Positions 4,438 to 6,146 of a stretch of 6,146 nucleotides of DNA are shown in pieces (the stretch's first letter is position 1; each line of letters opens with the position of its first letter). The position numbers and the translations under genes are program-made. The notes beneath the pieces were generated by a model that was not told the DNA's origin, ran no database searches, and saw only the letters and a program-made list of their open reading frames with translations. Source of the stretch: an uncultured Eubacteriales bacterium (GTDB taxonomy: Bacteria > Bacillota > Clostridia > Oscillospirales > Oscillospiraceae); contig CAJKNS010000145.1 of assembly GCA_905201305.1 (NCBI GenBank), positions 1 through 6,146 on the forward strand. Reading direction: 5' to 3'.

Positions 4438-6090
4438 ATGCCCATCACCGATTTGCTGGAGCGGAATGCCAAGCTCTATGGTCCCGAAACCGCTTTGGTG
4501 GAAATTAACCCGGAAATTCAGGAAAAGCGCCGGCTGACCTGGAAGGATTATGACCTGATTATGCCTGCCCCCACCACAGCCTACCGCAGGGAAATCACCT
4601 GGCAGGTATTTGACGAGAAGGCAAACCGGGTTGCCAACATGCTGCTGGATCGAGGCATCGGCAAGGGCAACAAGGTCGCCATTCTGCTGATGAACTGTCT
4701 GGAGTTTCTGCCCATCTACTTTGGTATTCTCAAAACCGGCGCAGTGGTGGTGCCCATGAACTTCCGCTTTTCCGCCGAGGAAATCCGCTACTGCACCGTG
4801 CTGTCGGACACCGACGTGCTGCTGTTTGGTCCGGAGTTCATTGGTCGTATGGAGGAAATTGCCGATGACTTGGGGGAAAAGCGGCTGCTGATGTATGTGG
4901 GCGCGGGAGTCTGTCCCACCTTTGCCGAGGACTATGACCACCAGGTGGTCAACTTCTCCTCCTCTGCGCCGCTGGTTCGGATTGAAGACGAGGACGACGC
5001 AGCCATTTACTTTTCCTCCGGCACCACCGGTTTCCCAAAAGCCATTCTCCATAACCACGAAAGTCTCATGCAGGCTGCCCGCATGGAGCAGAAGCACCAT
5101 GCCACCACCCGGGAGGACTGCTTCTTGCTGATCCCGCCGCTGTACCATACCGGTGCAAAAATGCACTGGTTCGGCAGTCTGATTTCCGGCTCCAAGGCAG
5201 TGCTGCTCAAGGGCACCACGCCGGAAGCCATTCTCTCCGCCGTTTCTCAGGAACACTGCACCATCGTCTGGCTGCTGGTGCCCTGGGCACAGGATTTGCT
5301 GGATGCATTGGATCGGGGCGACATTCATCTGGAGGATTATGAAACCAGCCAGTGGCGGCTGATGCACAGCGGCGCGCAGCCGGTGCCTCCGGTGCTGATT
5401 CAGCGATGGCTGTCCTATTTCCCAAACCACAAATATGACACCAACTACGGTCTGTCAGAATCCACCGGTCCCGGCTGCGTCCATCTGGGCATGGAGAATA
5501 TCCACAAGGTCGGCGCCATCGGTGTACCCGGCTATGGCTGGCAGTGCAAAATTCTGGCAGAGGACGGTTCCGGCGAGGTTGCTCAGGGTGAGGTTGGCGA
5601 GCTGTGCGTCAAGGGTCCGGGCGTAATGACCTGCTATTACAACGATCCCGAAGCTACCGCCCAGGTATTAACCCCCGACGGCTGGCTGAAAACCGGCGAT
5701 ATGGCAATGCAGGACGCTGACGGCTTCTACTATCTGGTGGACCGGAAGAAAGACGTGATTATCTCCGGCGGTGAAAACATCTATCCCGTGCAGATCGAGG
5801 ACTTTCTCCGCACCAATCCCGCCATTAAAGACGCTGCGGTCATTGGTATGCCGGACAAGCGCTTGGGCGAGATCACAGCCGCCATTATCGAATGCAAGCC
5901 CGGATGCAGCCTGACCGAGGAAACCGTCAATCATTTCTGCCTGGAGCTGCCCCGTTATAAGCGTCCCAAGCGGATTATCTTTGCCCCGGTGCCCCGGAAT
6001 GCCACAGGAAAAATCGAAAAGCCCAAGCTCCGGGAAATCTACTGCGTGGAGCATCTGGTTGCCGCCCAAAACGGTATCGTCATGGAATAA
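4438..6090 (+). CDS. AMP-forming acyl-CoA synthetase (fatty acid--CoA ligase-like, ANL superfamily)
   Basis: The complete 550-residue cytoplasmic enzyme activates a carboxylic acid with ATP to an acyl-adenylate and transfers it to coenzyme A. All core motifs are intact: the phosphate-binding loop YFSSGTTGFPK (191-201), the A5 motif YGLSES (337-342), GWLKTGD with the ribose-binding D421 (415-421), the hinge region DRKKDVIISGGENIYP (435-450) and PRNATGKIEK with the catalytic Lys525 (519-528). The acyl-pocket segment around IPPLYHTGAKMHWFG (232-246) resembles FadD-like and coumarate/carnitine-CoA ligase-like enzymes. There is no carrier-protein or condensation domain, so this is a free-standing CoA ligase and not a peptide synthetase. 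An extra segment near residues 31-49 precedes the usual first strand. The start ATG has a good ribosome binding site and a near-consensus promoter. The acid substrate (fatty, aromatic or other) cannot be told from the sequence. No partner genes for beta-oxidation are in view. Confidence 0.92.
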   Translation: MPITDLLERNAKLYGPETALVEINPEIQEKRRLTWKDYDLIMPAPTTAYRREITWQVFDEKANRVANMLLDRGIGKGNKVAILLMNCLEFLPIYFGILKTGAVVVPMNFRFSAEEIRYCTVLSDTDVLLFGPEFIGRMEEIADDLGEKRLLMYVGAGVCPTFAEDYDHQVVNFSSSAPLVRIEDEDDAAIYFSSGTTGFPKAILHNHESLMQAARMEQKHHATTREDCFLLIPPLYHTGAKMHWFGSLISGSKAVLLKGTTPEAILSAVSQEHCTIVWLLVPWAQDLLDALDRGDIHLEDYETSQWRLMHSGAQPVPPVLIQRWLSYFPNHKYDTNYGLSESTGPGCVHLGMENIHKVGAIGVPGYGWQCKILAEDGSGEVAQGEVGELCVKGPGVMTCYYNDPEATAQVLTPDGWLKTGDMAMQDADGFYYLVDRKKDVIISGGENIYPVQIEDFLRTNPAIKDAAVIGMPDKRLGEITAAIIECKPGCSLTEETVNHFCLELPRYKRPKRIIFAPVPRNATGKIEKPKLREIYCVEHLVAAQNGIVME

Positions 6091-6146
6091 AATTAGGGCA
6101 ACACCGCACAATTGCGTCTGCGGGCTTTGACGGTCCTTTTCCCCCA
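6091..6146. other. Non-coding end of window after the acyl-CoA synthetase
   Basis: I see no gene here. CCGCA (6104-6108) can pair with TGCGG (6119-6123) around a 10-base loop, and CGCA/TGCG (6106-6109, 6114-6117) is an alternative smaller stem. Neither is followed directly by a T run; the only one is TTTT at 6137-6140. A clear terminator for the ligase is therefore not visible inside the window. The stretch could also be the edge of a dispersed repeat or insertion element continuing beyond 6146. Confidence 0.3.

Noticed and set aside
4309..5430. A 373-codon open frame on the - strand opposite the acyl-CoA ligase
   Set aside because: It overlaps the promoter region and the first 60% of a ligase with every catalytic motif intact. 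The translation is rich in His, Gln and Gly and shows no family resemblance, so it is a shadow of GC-rich codon use.
4438..6090. Bile-acid CoA ligase (BaiB) as the identity of the acyl-CoA synthetase
   Set aside because: The general ANL motifs fit, but the motif wording and N-terminus do not resemble what I remember of BaiB, and no other bile-acid genes are nearby.
5668..6111. A 147-codon open frame on the - strand opposite the ligase C-terminus
   Set aside because: It lies opposite the conserved A8-A10 motif region and has no ribosome binding site or domain of its own.

Overview
The window comes from a Gram-positive anaerobe, most likely a gut-type Clostridia (Oscillospirales or a relative). 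This placement is an inference. It rests on the moderately GC-rich coding sequence, a cell-wall protein carrying S-layer homology (SLH) domains and InlB-type B repeats, Bacillus-like sigma-A promoters and strong AGGAG-type ribosome binding sites. No rRNA, tRNA, CRISPR array, transposase or phage gene is visible.

Layout. (1) Positions 1-1914 (+) hold the 3' part of a large secreted M14-family zinc carboxypeptidase. Its active-site half is followed by three InlB-type repeats, three SLH domains and a Pro/Ser/Glu-rich tail; the start lies before the window. (2) Positions 1915-1976 hold a 15-bp perfect hairpin that serves as a shared terminator for two convergent transcription units. (3) Positions 4257-1977 (-) are a two-gene operon: a 12-helix MATE efflux transporter of the MepA type, starting at a TTG codon, then a YegS/BmrU/DgkB-type diacylglycerol (lipid) kinase. 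The kinase's ribosome binding site overlaps the transporter's stop codon. (4) Positions 4258-4437 are a divergent regulatory region with one recognisable promoter on each strand and a cluster of GAAAT/ATTTC inverted repeats. (5) Positions 4438-6090 (+) are a complete acyl-CoA synthetase of the AMP-forming (ANL) superfamily. (6) The last 56 bases carry no gene.

How the genes may work together. The M14 protein is anchored outside the cell and probably trims peptides or peptidoglycan stems. The transporter and lipid kinase are co-expressed. Their pairing recalls the Bacillus bmrU-bmr arrangement, where a lipid kinase gene accompanies a drug efflux gene, although the transporter family differs. 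The acyl-CoA ligase shares a regulatory region with that operon, so a signal tied to acids, lipids or membrane stress could control both sides; no regulator gene is present to test this.

All three complete proteins belong to known families with intact catalytic motifs. I see no convincing new multi-gene system. The observations most worth following are the repeat-rich divergent promoter region, the architecture of the surface carboxypeptidase with its proline-rich tail at the extreme C-terminus, and the efflux/lipid-kinase coupling.
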